Of a stretch of DNA of 64,000 bases, positions 26,595-36,307 are shown in pieces. Every line of letters starts with the position of its first letter. The stretch's first letter is position 1. A program made the translations under genes and the position numbers. The DNA lies in the NCBI RefSeq assembly GCF_014837245.1, contig NZ_JACYFU010000005.1, positions 62,001 to 126,000 of the forward strand, given 5' to 3'. The notes beneath the pieces are model-generated. The model saw nothing but the letters and a program-made list of their open reading frames with translations. It was not told where the DNA came from and did no database searches. This DNA comes from Devosia oryzisoli. GTDB lineage: Bacteria; Pseudomonadota; Alphaproteobacteria; Rhizobiales; Devosiaceae.

Positions 26595-26681
26595 CTAGAT
26601 CTGTCCCATCCATTTGAGCGCACCGAGCACGATGATCAGCATGGCCAGCCAGAACAGGCGGCGCTGGTTGCGCTCGTTCAT
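26595..26681 (-). CDS. 28-residue membrane microprotein coupled to ispG
   Basis: ATG at 26681 overlaps the ispG stop as ATGA (26678-26681). It encodes a 28-residue peptide with a basic N-terminus ([11 protein letters not shown]), one hydrophobic helix ([17 protein letters not shown]) and a short tail GQI. The peptide has no own ribosome-binding site, so translation would depend on ribosomes finishing ispG. Features are those of a real small membrane protein, and 20 of 28 residues lie in a good helix. I know no named family. Its topology would be cytoplasmic N-terminus by the positive-inside rule. Confidence 0.6.
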   Translation of the reverse strand: MNERNQRRLFWLAMLIIVLGALKWMGQI

Positions 26682-27919
26682 TCGGCTGCGTTCTGGCGGC
26701 CGGTGCCGAACTTCTTTTCGATATAGTCGGCGACCATCACCTTGAACTGGTCGGCGACGTCGGCGCCGCGCAGGGTGGCGACCTTCTGGCCATCGACGAA
26801 CACCGGGGCGGCGGGGGTTTCGCCGGTGCCGGGCAGGGAAATGCCGATATTGGCGTGCTTGCTCTCGCCTGGTCCGTTGACGATGCAGCCCATGACCGCC
26901 ACCGACAGCGTTTCAACACCCGGATAGCGCTCGCGCCACTCGGGCATCGAGACGTTGAGATGATCCTGGATGTCCTTGGCCAGCGTCTGGAAGGTGGTGG
27001 AGGTGGTGCGCCCGCACCCGGGACACGCCGCAACGACCGGCAGGAACTGCCTGAAGCCCATAGTCTGGAGCAATTCCTGCGCCACCTTGACCTCGAGCGT
27101 CCGGTCGCCGCCCGGCTCGGGGGTGAGCGAGATGCGGATGGTATCGCCGATCCCCTGCTGCAAGAGGATGCCGAGGGCGGCCGAGGAGGCGACGATACCC
27201 TTCGAGCCCATGCCGGCCTCGGTGAGGCCAAGATGGAGGGCATAGTCGCAACGGGCGGCAAGGTCCTGGTAGACGGCAATCAGGTGCTGCACGTCGCTGA
27301 CCTTGGTCGAAAGCAGGATCTGGTTGCGCCGCATGCCCAGTTCCTCGGCGCGGGCGGCCGAGAGCAGCGCCGACTGGATGATCGCCTCGCGCTGCACGGC
27401 GGCGGCGGACATCGGATGGGGCGAGACGGCGTTCTCGTCCATCAGGCGCGTCAGCAGCTCTTCATCGAGCGAGCCCCAATTGACCCCGATGCGCACCGGC
27501 TTGTCGTAGCGGTTGGCGATGTCGATGAGGGTGGAAAACTGCGTGTCGCGCTTGGCCTTGAAACCGACATTGCCCGGATTGATGCGGTATTTCGCCAGGG
27601 CTTCCGCACAGGCGGGGTGGTCGGTGAGGAGCTTGTGGCCGATATAGTGGAAATCGCCCACCAGCGGCACGTCGTAGCCCATGGAGGCCAGGCGATCGCG
27701 GATGATCGGCACGGCGGCCGCACTCTCGTCGCGATCGACGGTGATGCGCACGATCTCCGAGCCGGCGCGAGCCAGTTGCATCACCTGGCGCACGGTGGCG
27801 TCGATATCGGCCGTGTCGGTGTTGGTCATCGACTGCACGACGACGGGCGCCCCGCCGCCGACCATGACGCCGCCGACATTGACACCCACCGATTGCCTGC
27901 GTGGCGCTGGACCGGCCAT
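26678..27919 (-). CDS. ispG: 4-hydroxy-3-methylbut-2-enyl diphosphate synthase (flavodoxin)
   Basis: 413 residues from the ATG at 27919; GAGG stands six bases upstream of it, whereas the ATG at 27925 directly follows that GAGG. It converts MEcPP to HMBPP in the MEP isoprenoid pathway with a 4Fe-4S cluster; the cluster motif CPGCGRT is present, and GCIVNGPGE matches the conserved C-terminal block. [18 protein letters not shown] is the typical N-terminus. It is coupled to a 28-residue membrane ORF by stop/start overlap. Confidence 0.95.
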   Translation of the reverse strand: MAGPAPRRQSVGVNVGGVMVGGGAPVVVQSMTNTDTADIDATVRQVMQLARAGSEIVRITVDRDESAAAVPIIRDRLASMGYDVPLVGDFHYIGHKLLTDHPACAEALAKYRINPGNVGFKAKRDTQFSTLIDIANRYDKPVRIGVNWGSLDEELLTRLMDENAVSPHPMSAAAVQREAIIQSALLSAARAEELGMRRNQILLSTKVSDVQHLIAVYQDLAARCDYALHLGLTEAGMGSKGIVASSAALGILLQQGIGDTIRISLTPEPGGDRTLEVKVAQELLQTMGFRQFLPVVAACPGCGRTTSTTFQTLAKDIQDHLNVSMPEWRERYPGVETLSVAVMGCIVNGPGESKHANIGISLPGTGETPAAPVFVDGQKVATLRGADVADQFKVMVADYIEKKFGTGRQNAAE

Positions 27920-28066
27920 TTTCATCCTCGTGTGTGAACGCTTCCGAGATAGGCGTTCCCTTTAGCCCTGGCAACCGGTCAAATCCGTGACGGCCGCGCT
28001 TCTGACGGCAAGCAAAAGTGAACCGGTCCTTCTTGAACCCGGACGGCCCGTGACCATTTATCAAGC

Positions 28067-28366
28067 ATGATCAAAATGCTCCTCCCCCGTCTCGTTCTCT
28101 TCCGCAAGGAAGTCATCCAGCTCTGGAAGGCGTTTTGGGCGCCCCAGACCCCGCTCCACCTGAAGGCGGCGACATTGTTTGTTGCCTTCTACCTGGTCAA
28201 CCCGTTTGACGTGCTGCCCGATTTCATCCCGTTCCTGGGCTGGGTCGACGACATCGTGCTTGTGCCGCTTATGGTGAGCTGGATCGTCTCGCGCCTGCCG
28301 GTTCCGGCCAAGGCCCATGCCGGCAAGACCGGACGCACGGTGGACGGCACGGCGCGCCGTCTCTGA
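28067..28366 (+). CDS. DUF1232 (YkvA-like) small membrane protein
   Basis: 99 residues. Signature NPFDVLPDFIPFLGWVDDIVLVPLMVSWIV, the DUF1232 core, on a membrane-embedded helix pair; the N-terminus (PRLVLFRKEVIQLWKAFWAPQTP) looks amphipathic. Function unknown across the family. Divergent from ispG across 147 bases that contain no other gene. Confidence 0.85.
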   Translation: MIKMLLPRLVLFRKEVIQLWKAFWAPQTPLHLKAATLFVAFYLVNPFDVLPDFIPFLGWVDDIVLVPLMVSWIVSRLPVPAKAHAGKTGRTVDGTARRL

Positions 28367-28414
28367 CCACTGCCGGGGTCCGACAGGACCCGCGCCACGT
28401 CTGATCGAAAACCG

Positions 28415-28438
28415 AGGCCCGGATCGCTCCGGGCCTTT
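28415..28438. terminator. Terminator between DUF1232 gene and pyc
   Basis: Eight-base stem AGGCCCGG/CCGGGCCT around ATCGCT, then TTTGT. It lies 48 bases past the plus-strand gene and three before the pyc stop, so it may serve both directions, but the T-tract favours the plus strand. Confidence 0.7.
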
Positions 28439-28440
28439 GT

Positions 28441-31400
28441 CTATTCGAGCCGCATCAGCAGGTCCTTGGCGTCGATCTGGTCGCCCGGTCTGATGAGGAG
28501 CTCGGCCACCACGCCATCGGTTTCGGCGTGGATGGCGGTTTCCATCTTCATCGCCTCGATCGAGCAGACCACGTCGCCGGCGGTGACCTTCTGGCCCTGC
28601 TTGACCGCGAGGGTGGAGATGACGCCCGGCATGGGTGCGCCGATCTGCCTGGCATCGCCCGGCGCCGCCTTGGCGCGCACGACGACTTCGCCCGCCTTGA
28701 GGCGATCGGGGACGGTGATGGTGCGGGGCTGGCCGTTGAGGTCGAAGAACACCCGCACCTCGCCCTTTTCGTTGGTCGGCGCCCGGCCCTGGTAGGTCAC
28801 GACCAGCGTCTTGCCTTTTTCGATATCGACCAGCACTTCCTCGCCCTCGCTGAGGCCGTAGAAATAGACCGGCGTGGGCAACACTTCGGTCGGGCCGTAG
28901 CGGTCCTGCGTCTTTTCGAAGTCCGAATAGACTTTCGGGTACATGAGGTAGGAGGCGAGGCGATAATCGTCCACCACATGGCCCACCTCATCGGCAATGG
29001 CCTTGCGCTCGGCCTCGAGATCGATGGGCTTGAGGTAGGAGCCGGGGCGCTCGGTCAGCGGCGTACGGCCCTTGAGCACCTTCTTCTGCAGCTTTTCCGG
29101 AAAACCACCGGGCGGCTGCCCGAGATCGCCGGCGAAGAAGCCGACGACGCTGTCGGGGAAGGCGATGTCCTTGTCCGGATTTTCGACATCGGCGCGGGTG
29201 AGGCCCGCCGACACCATGGCGAGCGCCATGTCGCCGACCACCTTGGAGCTGGGCGTGACCTTGACGATATCGCCGAACATCTGGTTGACGTCGGCATAGG
29301 TCTGGGCGACCTCATGCCAGCGGGTCTCAAGGCCGAGCGAGCGCGCCTGCTCCTTGAGATTGGTGAACTGCCCGCCGGGCATTTCGTGCAGATAAACCTC
29401 CGAGGCGCCGCCCTTGAGATCGCTCTCGAAGGCCCGGTACTGCGTGCGCACGGCTTCCCAATAGAACGAGATCTGCCGGATGGCCTTGGGGTCGAGGTCG
29501 GGATCGCGGTCGGTATCGGCCAGCGCCGCCACCAGCGACCCCAGCGTCGGCTGCGAGGTGGTGCCGCTCAGGGCATCCATGGCCGCGTCGATGGCATCGA
29601 CGCCCGCTTCGACCGCCGCCAGCACCGTGGCGGCCGCCGCGCCAGAGGTGTCGTGGGTGTGAAGGTGGATGGGCAGGCCGATTTCCTGCTTGAGGGTCGT
29701 AACAAGCTTTTTCGCCGCAGCCGGCTTGAGGAGCCCCGCCATGTCCTTGATGCCGAGAACGTGGGCGCCGGCCGCTTCCAGTTCCCTCGCCAGAGCCACG
29801 TAATATTTGAGGTCATACTTGGACCGGTCGGGGTCCAGCATGTCGCCGGTGTAGCAGACGACGGCCTCGCAGACCTTGTTGGCTTCCACCACCGCATCCA
29901 TCGAGACACGCATGTTCTCGACCCAGTTGAGGCAGTCGAAGACGCGGAAGATGTCGACGCCGCCGGCGGCGGCCTGCTTGACGAAGAATTGGACGACGTT
30001 GTCGGGATAGTTGGTGTAGCCGACCCCGTTGGAGCCGCGCAGCAGCATCTGCGTCAGGATGTTGGGCGCGCCCTCGCGCACCTTGGCGAGGCGCTCCCAG
30101 GGGTCTTCGTTGAGAAAGCGCATGGAGACGTCGAAGGTCGCCCCGCCCCAGCATTCGAGGCTGAAGAGGTTAGGCAGGCCCCGGCTATAGGCCTGGGCGA
30201 TGCGCGTGATGTCGAACGAGCGCATGCGGGTGGCCAGAAGCGACTGATGCGCGTCGCGCATCGTCGTGTCGGTAAAGAGCACGCGCTTTTGCTCTTTCAT
30301 CCAGCGCGCAAGGCCCTGAGGGCCATCGCGATCGAGCACCTGGCGGCTGCCGTCGACGACCGGGAGAGGCGGGAACTGCGGCACGATGGGCGCGGCGGCA
30401 TCCTCGGGCGGGCGCGGCCGGTCGCGCACTTCCGGGTGCCCGTTCACCGTCACATCGGCGATGTAGGAGAGGAGCTTGGTCGCCCGGTCCTTGCGCGGCT
30501 TGAAGTTGAAGAGTTCGGGCGTCGTGTCGATGAAGCGCGTGGTGTAGCGATTGCCTACGAAATCGGGGTGGGTGATAATGTTCTCGAGGAACGCCAGGTT
30601 GGTCGAGACGCCGCGGATGCGGAACTCGCGCAGGGCGCGGTGCATGCGGGCGATGGCTTCCTCGGCACTCGGGGCCCAGCAGGTCACCTTCTCGAGGAGC
30701 GGGTCGTAGTAGCGCGTGATGACCGCGCCGGCATAGGCGGTGCCACCATCGAGACGCACCCCGAACCCGGTGGCGCCACGATAGGCGGTGATGCGGCCGT
30801 AATCGGGGATGAAGTTCTGTTCGGGGTCTTCCGTCGTCACGCGGCACTGGATGGCATTGCCATTGAGCCGGATGTCTTCCTGCCTCGGCACGCCCGACTC
30901 CGGGGTGCCGATGACGGCGCCATCGAGCACGTGAATTTGCGCCTTGACGATGTCGATGCCGGTCACCTCCTCCGTGACCGTGTGCTCGACCTGGATGCGC
31001 GGATTGACCTCGATGAAGTAGAATTGCTCGGTGTCGGCGTCCATCAAGAACTCGACGGTGCCGGCGCCGCGATAATTGGCGGCCTTGCCCAGCTTCACCG
31101 CGGCATCGGTCAGCGCCTTGCGGCCTTCGGCCGAGAGGTAGGGCGCGGGGGCGCGCTCGACCACCTTCTGGTTGCGCCGCTGCACCGAGCAGTCGCGCTC
31201 GAACAGGTGCACGAGGTTGCCGTGGTCGTCGCCCAGGAGCTGCACCTCGACGTGCCGGGCCCGCTCGACCAGCTTTTCAAGATACATCTCGTCCTTGCCG
31301 AACGCGGCCTTGGCTTCGCGCTTGCCTTCGGACACTTCGTTGACAAGATGGGCTTCATCCATGATGCGGCGCATGCCGCGCCCGCCGCCGCCCCAACTGG

Positions 31401-31881
31401 CCTTGAGCATCAGCGGATAGCCGATTTCGGCGGCCATGGATTTGACCGCCTCCATGTCGTCCGGCAGCGGCTCGGTGGCTGGCACCACAGGCACGCCGGC
31501 CTTGATGGCCATGTTGCGGGCGGCGACCTTATTGCCGAGATCGCGCATGGTCTGCGCGCGCGGGCCGATGAAGGTGATGCCGGCGTCCTCGCAGGCATCG
31601 GCAAATTCGGGGCTCTCCGAAAGGAGGCCGTAGCCGGGATGGATCGCATCGGCGCCCGAAATGCGGGCGATGCGGATATATTCGTCGATCTGAAGATAGG
31701 CTTCGACCGGGCCCTTGCCCTTGCCGATGAGATAAGCCTCGTCGGCCTTGAAGCGGTGGAGGGCCAGCTTGTCCTCCTCGGCATAGACCGCCACGGTCTT
31801 GAGGCCGAGCTCATTGGCGGCGCGAAACACGCGGATGGCGATTTCGCTGCGGTTGGCGACGAGGATCTTCTTGATGGGCAT
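28441..31881 (-). CDS. pyc: Pyruvate carboxylase
   Basis: 1146 residues from the ATG at 31881 (MPIKKILVANRSEIAIRVFRA). Biotin carboxylase domain in the first 460 residues (KASWGGGGRGMR, EVNPRIQVEHTVTE), carboxyltransferase domain at about 540-830 (DTTMRDAHQSLLATRMR, HTHDTSG), a linker/tetramerisation part and a C-terminal biotinyl domain with EAMKME, biotin on about K1112. It makes oxaloacetate from pyruvate, bicarbonate and ATP, refilling the citric acid cycle. Single-gene unit; an eight-base inverted repeat lies upstream at 31953-31973. Confidence 0.96.
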   Translation of the reverse strand: MPIKKILVANRSEIAIRVFRAANELGLKTVAVYAEEDKLALHRFKADEAYLIGKGKGPVEAYLQIDEYIRIARISGADAIHPGYGLLSESPEFADACEDAGITFIGPRAQTMRDLGNKVAARNMAIKAGVPVVPATEPLPDDMEAVKSMAAEIGYPLMLKASWGGGGRGMRRIMDEAHLVNEVSEGKREAKAAFGKDEMYLEKLVERARHVEVQLLGDDHGNLVHLFERDCSVQRRNQKVVERAPAPYLSAEGRKALTDAAVKLGKAANYRGAGTVEFLMDADTEQFYFIEVNPRIQVEHTVTEEVTGIDIVKAQIHVLDGAVIGTPESGVPRQEDIRLNGNAIQCRVTTEDPEQNFIPDYGRITAYRGATGFGVRLDGGTAYAGAVITRYYDPLLEKVTCWAPSAEEAIARMHRALREFRIRGVSTNLAFLENIITHPDFVGNRYTTRFIDTTPELFNFKPRKDRATKLLSYIADVTVNGHPEVRDRPRPPEDAAAPIVPQFPPLPVVDGSRQVLDRDGPQGLARWMKEQKRVLFTDTTMRDAHQSLLATRMRSFDITRIAQAYSRGLPNLFSLECWGGATFDVSMRFLNEDPWERLAKVREGAPNILTQMLLRGSNGVGYTNYPDNVVQFFVKQAAAGGVDIFRVFDCLNWVENMRVSMDAVVEANKVCEAVVCYTGDMLDPDRSKYDLKYYVALARELEAAGAHVLGIKDMAGLLKPAAAKKLVTTLKQEIGLPIHLHTHDTSGAAAATVLAAVEAGVDAIDAAMDALSGTTSQPTLGSLVAALADTDRDPDLDPKAIRQISFYWEAVRTQYRAFESDLKGGASEVYLHEMPGGQFTNLKEQARSLGLETRWHEVAQTYADVNQMFGDIVKVTPSSKVVGDMALAMVSAGLTRADVENPDKDIAFPDSVVGFFAGDLGQPPGGFPEKLQKKVLKGRTPLTERPGSYLKPIDLEAERKAIADEVGHVVDDYRLASYLMYPKVYSDFEKTQDRYGPTEVLPTPVYFYGLSEGEEVLVDIEKGKTLVVTYQGRAPTNEKGEVRVFFDLNGQPRTITVPDRLKAGEVVVRAKAAPGDARQIGAPMPGVISTLAVKQGQKVTAGDVVCSIEAMKMETAIHAETDGVVAELLIRPGDQIDAKDLLMRLE

Positions 31882-31952
31882 GGGAAACCGTTCCGAGCAG
31901 GAGGGACTGTGGACGCCTAGGGCATCCGGCTCAGCATGTGCGCAACGGAACG

Positions 31953-31973
31953 GACGGTTGTCCGCCAACCGTC
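31953..31973. promoter_or_regulatory. Inverted repeat upstream of pyc
   Basis: GACGGTTG, five bases, CAACCGTC: a perfect eight-base inverted repeat 72 bases upstream of the pyc start and 12 bases past the end of the DUF442 gene. There is no T-tract, so an operator for pyc or a simple 3'-end hairpin of the upstream gene are both possible. Confidence 0.4.
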
Positions 31974-31985
31974 GCCTTGGGTCAA

Positions 31986-32402
31986 TCAGCCCTGGCCGAG
32001 ATATCCGGCCAGGTGGCTCATGTCGTATCCGGCCTCCGCCGCCTCGGCGATGATCTCCCCGGCGGGGCGGTCCCCAGCCTGGCTCAGCGCCCAGAGCGTG
32101 GTCGAGCGCGTGCCCGACCGGCAGAAACAGAATACCGGGCCTTCGCTCCCCTCGAGCGCGGCCTTGGTCTGGGCGACGAGGTCGGGGCTGACCCCCTCCC
32201 GGCCCAGCGGGATGGCGTGATAGGCAAGTCCGGCTGCCTTGGCGGCAGCTTCGATTTCTGCGCTGGCCGGTTGATCGGGAGATTCCCCGTCCGGCCGATT
32301 GTTGACGATGGTGGTGAAACCCAGCGACTTGAGCGTCGCGATATCCTGGGGCTGGATCTGCCCTGACACGCTGACGTGGTCGTTGATCCGCTTCACATCC
32401 AA
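31986..32402 (-). CDS. DUF442 / TIGR01244-type phosphatase-fold protein
   Basis: 138 residues from a TTG at 32402 (MDVKRINDHVSVSGQIQP), chosen because GGGGGAGA stands seven bases upstream and the family starts just before KINDxxSVSGQ. ATGs at 32432 and 32495 are alternatives without a ribosome-binding site. Cys-based phosphatase-like fold with FCRSGTRSTTLWAL as active-site loop. In other bacteria the domain is fused to a sulfur dioxygenase (Blh) and linked to hydrogen sulfide handling, or acts as a sulfur transferase; no such partner is near here. Confidence 0.78.
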   Translation of the reverse strand: MDVKRINDHVSVSGQIQPQDIATLKSLGFTTIVNNRPDGESPDQPASAEIEAAAKAAGLAYHAIPLGREGVSPDLVAQTKAALEGSEGPVFCFCRSGTRSTTLWALSQAGDRPAGEIIAEAAEAGYDMSHLAGYLGQG

Positions 32403-32894
32403 GGCAAGTTCTCCCCCGCCGGCCATCGGCATCGCGGTGCCGTTATAGCCATGCGTGTGCGCGCTAGGCAACACTTGGCGGGGGTATCCTGTCATGGAAC
32501 TGTCGGCCTAGGCGGAAAGTCGTACCGGCTGAACCGTTGGCGAGGCGCCTCGCGGGTCGTTGTGCGGGATCGGATCGGCAGCGGCCGAAAGCCCCATTCC
32601 TTGCCGCAGCGCACCAATAGCGGCAGAGACAAATCGGCCCAGAACGCAGATGATCCGGACTTCTCCGCAGGCACCCTCAATCTATCGTCCAAGCTGCAAA
32701 ATCAGATTGGGGCCGATTTGCGGTTGAAATGAGGGAACCGATGTCATAGTCTGAAACTTAACATCAATCATAGCGAACCGTGATGGTGGAACGATTTTCG
32801 TTCCGGCCGCGCACGGGTTTTGTCATTCACGATGCTCCGCGCGATATCTGTGCGCGAAATACTCTATAGTGCATCGTCTTGTTTATGAGGACAC
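32403..32894. other. 492-base non-coding region upstream of proV
   Basis: Contains no credible gene. A 28-codon ORF at about 32783 lacks a ribosome-binding site. The last third is clearly more AT-rich than its surroundings and probably holds the proVWX promoter. A 17-base palindrome is annotated separately; a looser inverted repeat CGCGC-N9-GCGCG lies near 32839-32857. Confidence 0.6.
32788..32804. promoter_or_regulatory. 17-base palindrome upstream of proVWX
   Basis: GGAACGATTTTCGTTCC: six-base arms, perfect, with a five-base AT centre, 91 bases upstream of proV. Size and symmetry suit a dimeric repressor of the MarR, GntR or TetR kind. The regulator is not identified. Confidence 0.45.
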
Positions 32895-34145
32895 ATGCCA
32901 GCCAAGTTAAGGGTGAAAGACGTCTACAAAATATTCGGCGATGCGCCGGACAAGGCGCTCGACCTGCTCGCCAAGGGCGAGACCAAGGAAGCCATCTTCG
33001 AATCCACCGGCCAGACCATCGGCGTGCAGGATGCGAATTTCGAAGTCGAAGAAGGCCAGATCTTCGTCGTCATGGGCCTGTCCGGATCGGGGAAATCGAC
33101 CCTCGTCCGCATGCTGAACGGGCTGATCCGCCCCTCCAGCGGGCAGATCCTGATCGACAACGATGATGTGGCCTCCTGCTCGGCGGACAAGCTGCGCGAC
33201 ATCCGGCGCAGCAAGATTGCCATGGTGTTCCAGCACTTTGCGCTGTTTCCGCACCGCACCATTCTCGAGAACGCGGCCTACGGCCTCAAGATCAAGGGCG
33301 TGGGCGCCACCGAGCGCCGCAAGCGCGCCATGGAAGCGCTGGAGCAGGTCGGCCTCGGCGCCTGGGCCGAAAGTCTGCCCTCGGAGCTTTCGGGCGGCAT
33401 GCAGCAGCGCGTCGGCCTCGCCCGGGGCCTCGCCACCGAGCCGCAGATCCTGCTCATGGATGAGCCGTTCGGGGCGCTCGACCCGCTGATCCGCAAGGGC
33501 ATGCAGGAAGAACTGCTGGCGCTGCAGAAGTCACTGAAGAAAACCATCATCTTCATCACGCACGACCTCAACGAGGCACTGATGCTGGGCGACCGCATCG
33601 CCATCATGAAGGACGGGCGCTTCGTGCAGGTCGGCACGGCGCAGGAGATCGTCTCCACTCCCGCCGACGACTATGTCGCCGCCTTCGTGGCCGACATCGA
33701 CCGTGGTCGCGTCTTTACCGCCGAGAGCGTTGCGACCGAGCCCTCCGTGGTCGACCTCGACGCCGATACGGCCGGCGATGCCGTCAAGGCGATGGAAGAC
33801 CAGAACCTCAATGCCCTCTACGTCATGGACGGGCAGGAGATCGCCGGCGTCGTCACCTACCAGCAGGCGGCAGCGGCGGATCGCGAGAGTGGCGCCGACG
33901 ATGTGCCGCTCAAGGATGTCCTCATCACCGACTATCCGAGCGCCGATGCCGACACCCAGCTGGCCGATCTCTACGAACGCGCCAGCACCGGCCTGCCCAT
34001 CGCCGTGACCGATACCGACAACCGGCTGATCGGCGTGGTGGAGCCCGAGAAAGTCTTTGCCCAGCTGTCGAGCGAAACGCCGACCGAGGCGCCGCAGCCC
34101 GAACCGGACACCGTTTCAGAGCCGGACCGCCAGCCTGCGCTCTAG
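32895..34145 (+). CDS. proV: Glycine betaine/proline ABC transporter, ATP-binding protein
   Basis: 416 residues from the ATG at 32895 (GAGG upstream). N-terminal IFGD and ALDLLAKGETKEAIFESTGQTIGV are typical of ProV/OpuAA. Walker A GLSGSGKST, signature LSGGMQQRVGLARGLA, Walker B ILLMDEPFGALD. The C-terminal half (about 275-400) has two CBS-like domains, which sense ionic strength in OpuA. The last 20 residues are a Pro/Glu-rich tail. Starts the proVWX operon for osmoprotectant uptake. Confidence 0.95.
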   Translation: MPAKLRVKDVYKIFGDAPDKALDLLAKGETKEAIFESTGQTIGVQDANFEVEEGQIFVVMGLSGSGKSTLVRMLNGLIRPSSGQILIDNDDVASCSADKLRDIRRSKIAMVFQHFALFPHRTILENAAYGLKIKGVGATERRKRAMEALEQVGLGAWAESLPSELSGGMQQRVGLARGLATEPQILLMDEPFGALDPLIRKGMQEELLALQKSLKKTIIFITHDLNEALMLGDRIAIMKDGRFVQVGTAQEIVSTPADDYVAAFVADIDRGRVFTAESVATEPSVVDLDADTAGDAVKAMEDQNLNALYVMDGQEIAGVVTYQQAAAADRESGADDVPLKDVLITDYPSADADTQLADLYERASTGLPIAVTDTDNRLIGVVEPEKVFAQLSSETPTEAPQPEPDTVSEPDRQPAL

Positions 34146-34241
34146 CGCTTCACGCGGGATCTTGACCCCGCACAACCAACGATTTCCGGCCGCGCCCGAC
34201 TGGCTGCCGCCGAAACCCGAAAACAGAAAGGCAGACGCGCC

Positions 34242-35171
34242 TTGAGCCCTTCCGACCTTCTCATCATTCCGTTCGACGATTGGGTGAACACGCTGGTTCG
34301 CGACTGGCTGGTGCCCAATTTCCGCCCCTTCTTCCGCGCCCTGCAGGTCCCCATCACCCTGGTGCTGAACGGCCTCGACGATTTTCTGGCCTTTGTGCCC
34401 ATGCTCGTGGTCACCGCGGTGCTGGCGCTGCTGGCCTGGAAATATGCCGGCCGCGGCATGGCGATCTTTACCGTCATCGGCCTGTTCTTCATCGACATGA
34501 TCGGCCTCTGGCCCGAGACCATGACGACGCTCTCGATGATCATCACCTCGGTGATCTTCTGCGCCGTGATCGGCATTCCCGTGGGCATTCTCGCCGCGCG
34601 CAGCGACCTGATGTGGAAGATCGTGCGGCCGATCCTCGACATCATGCAGACCATCCCGAGCTTCGTTTATCTCGTGCCGATCGTCATGCTGTTCGGGGTC
34701 GGCATGGCTCCGGGCATCATCGCCACCATCATCTTCGCCCTGCCCCCGATCATCCGCCTGACCAATCTGGGCATCCGCAATGTGCGCGAGGATTTGATCG
34801 AAGCTGCCGAATCCTTCGGCTCCACCGGCTGGCAGATGCTGGTCGAAGTGCAGTTCCCGCTGGCGCTGCGCACCATCATGGCGGGGCTCAACCAGACGCT
34901 GATGCTGGCTCTCTCCATGGTCGTCATCGCGGCCCTGATCGGCGCCGGTGGCCTTGGTCTTGTGGTCAATACGGGCCTCGGACGCCTCGACGTGGGCGGC
35001 GCCACCGCCGGTGGCGTGGGCATCGTCATCCTCGCCATCATCCTCGATCGCATCACACAGGGCCTGGGTACCCAGAACCAGGTCCAGACCGTCTCGCTGC
35101 GCGAGACGCTTGTTTCCCTGTTCCGGCCGCGCGGAAAAATCGCGACGACCGAACCCGGAAAGGCGGGCTGA
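34242..35171 (+). CDS. proW: Glycine betaine/proline ABC transporter, permease
   Basis: 309 residues from the TTG at 34242 (AAAGG ten bases upstream); no ATG fits the MSPSDLLIIPFDDWVN N-terminus. Six or more hydrophobic helices and the binding-protein-dependent permease loop EAAESFGSTGWQMLVEVQFPLALRTIMAGLNQ. Forms the membrane channel of the ProU-type importer. 96 bases after proV. Confidence 0.93.
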   Translation: MSPSDLLIIPFDDWVNTLVRDWLVPNFRPFFRALQVPITLVLNGLDDFLAFVPMLVVTAVLALLAWKYAGRGMAIFTVIGLFFIDMIGLWPETMTTLSMIITSVIFCAVIGIPVGILAARSDLMWKIVRPILDIMQTIPSFVYLVPIVMLFGVGMAPGIIATIIFALPPIIRLTNLGIRNVREDLIEAAESFGSTGWQMLVEVQFPLALRTIMAGLNQTLMLALSMVVIAALIGAGGLGLVVNTGLGRLDVGGATAGGVGIVILAIILDRITQGLGTQNQVQTVSLRETLVSLFRPRGKIATTEPGKAG

Positions 35172-35268
35172 CTGACCCCGTCATGAAAGGGGCGGACGAG
35201 TTGCCCGCCCTTCGCCATCCGTCCCAGGCGGATCCTGAAAACAAGAAAAACAGGAGACAAAGACACCC

Positions 35269-36285
35269 ATGTTCCGTCTCAAGACACTGACCTCGCTCGC
35301 CGCGGTTCTCGCCACCACCGCCATCGTCACGCCCGCCATCGCCCAGGACCAGCCAGGCGAAGGCAAGACCATCAAGATGGCCCAGGCCACCTGGGACACC
35401 GGCTGGTTCCACGCGGAAATCTACCGCCAGCTCTTCCAGGAGCTCGGCTATGATGTCCCCACCATCACCACGCTCGACAACCCGCCGTTCTACCAGGCCG
35501 TGTCGCAGGGCGACATGGACCTCTGGGTCAATGGCTGGTTCCCGCTGCACAACACTTATAAGCCCACCTTCGAAGGCTCCGCCGAGATCGTCGGCGCCGT
35601 GGCCAAGGGCGGCGCGCTGGAAGGGTATCTGGTCGACAAGGCCGCCGTCGAGGAATTCGACATCAAGACGCTGGAAGACTTCAAGCGTCCCGAGGTCAAG
35701 GAAGCCTTCGACCGCAATGGCGACGGCAAGGCCGACCTCGTTGCCTGCCCGCCGGGCTGGGGCTGCGAGATCAACATCGAGCATCACATGGATGCGTATG
35801 ACCTGCGCGACGATGTGAACGCCATCAAGGCCGGCTACGCCGCCTCCATGGCCGATGCGGTAGCCGCCTATCAGAACGGCGAGCACATCCTCTTCTACAC
35901 CTGGACCCCGAACTGGACCGTGAACGAGCTCGTGCCCGGCAAGGACGTGATGTGGATCGAGGTGCCCGAGGTCGACCTGCCCGACATGAGCCTGGCCGAT
36001 GCCGCGACCCTCGATGGTGTCGAAGGGTGCGTCGACGACCCCTGCACGCTCGGCTTCCCGGCCAACGACATCGTGCCAGTCGCCAATTCGGCATTCCTCG
36101 CCGACAACCCGGCCGTCGGTGCGCTGCTCAAGGACGTCGAGATCCCGCTCGGTGACATCTTTGCGCAGAATGCGGCCATGAATGAAGGCGACGACGACAT
36201 CGAAGCCCAGGCGGCTAAGTGGATCGAGGACAACCGTGCCGACGTCGACAGCTGGCTCGAGGACGCTCGCCAGGCCGCTTCCTAA
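35269..36285 (+). CDS. proX: Glycine betaine/proline ABC transporter, substrate-binding protein
   Basis: 338 residues. Signal peptide (MFRLKTLTSLAAVLATTAIVTPAIAQ), then an OpuAC-type binding protein; aromatic residues for a betaine cage are in TWDTGWFHAEI, DLWVNGWFPLHN and YTWTPNWTV. CPPGWGCE supplies a disulfide. Delivers betaine-type osmolytes to ProVW. The last gene of the operon, closed by a strong terminator 23 bases later. Confidence 0.93.
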   Translation: MFRLKTLTSLAAVLATTAIVTPAIAQDQPGEGKTIKMAQATWDTGWFHAEIYRQLFQELGYDVPTITTLDNPPFYQAVSQGDMDLWVNGWFPLHNTYKPTFEGSAEIVGAVAKGGALEGYLVDKAAVEEFDIKTLEDFKRPEVKEAFDRNGDGKADLVACPPGWGCEINIEHHMDAYDLRDDVNAIKAGYAASMADAVAAYQNGEHILFYTWTPNWTVNELVPGKDVMWIEVPEVDLPDMSLADAATLDGVEGCVDDPCTLGFPANDIVPVANSAFLADNPAVGALLKDVEIPLGDIFAQNAAMNEGDDDIEAQAAKWIEDNRADVDSWLEDARQAAS

Positions 36286-36307
36286 GCGGTCCGCAACGAC
36301 AAACGCG

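Noticed and set aside
28528..31920. 1130-codon plus-strand open frame opposite pyc
   Set aside because: Exact antisense of pyruvate carboxylase. GC-rich third positions keep the opposite strand open, and the translation is His/Arg/Gly-rich with no known motif.
32783..32869. 28-codon ORF upstream of proV
   Set aside because: No ribosome-binding site and it runs through the palindrome that is more likely an operator.
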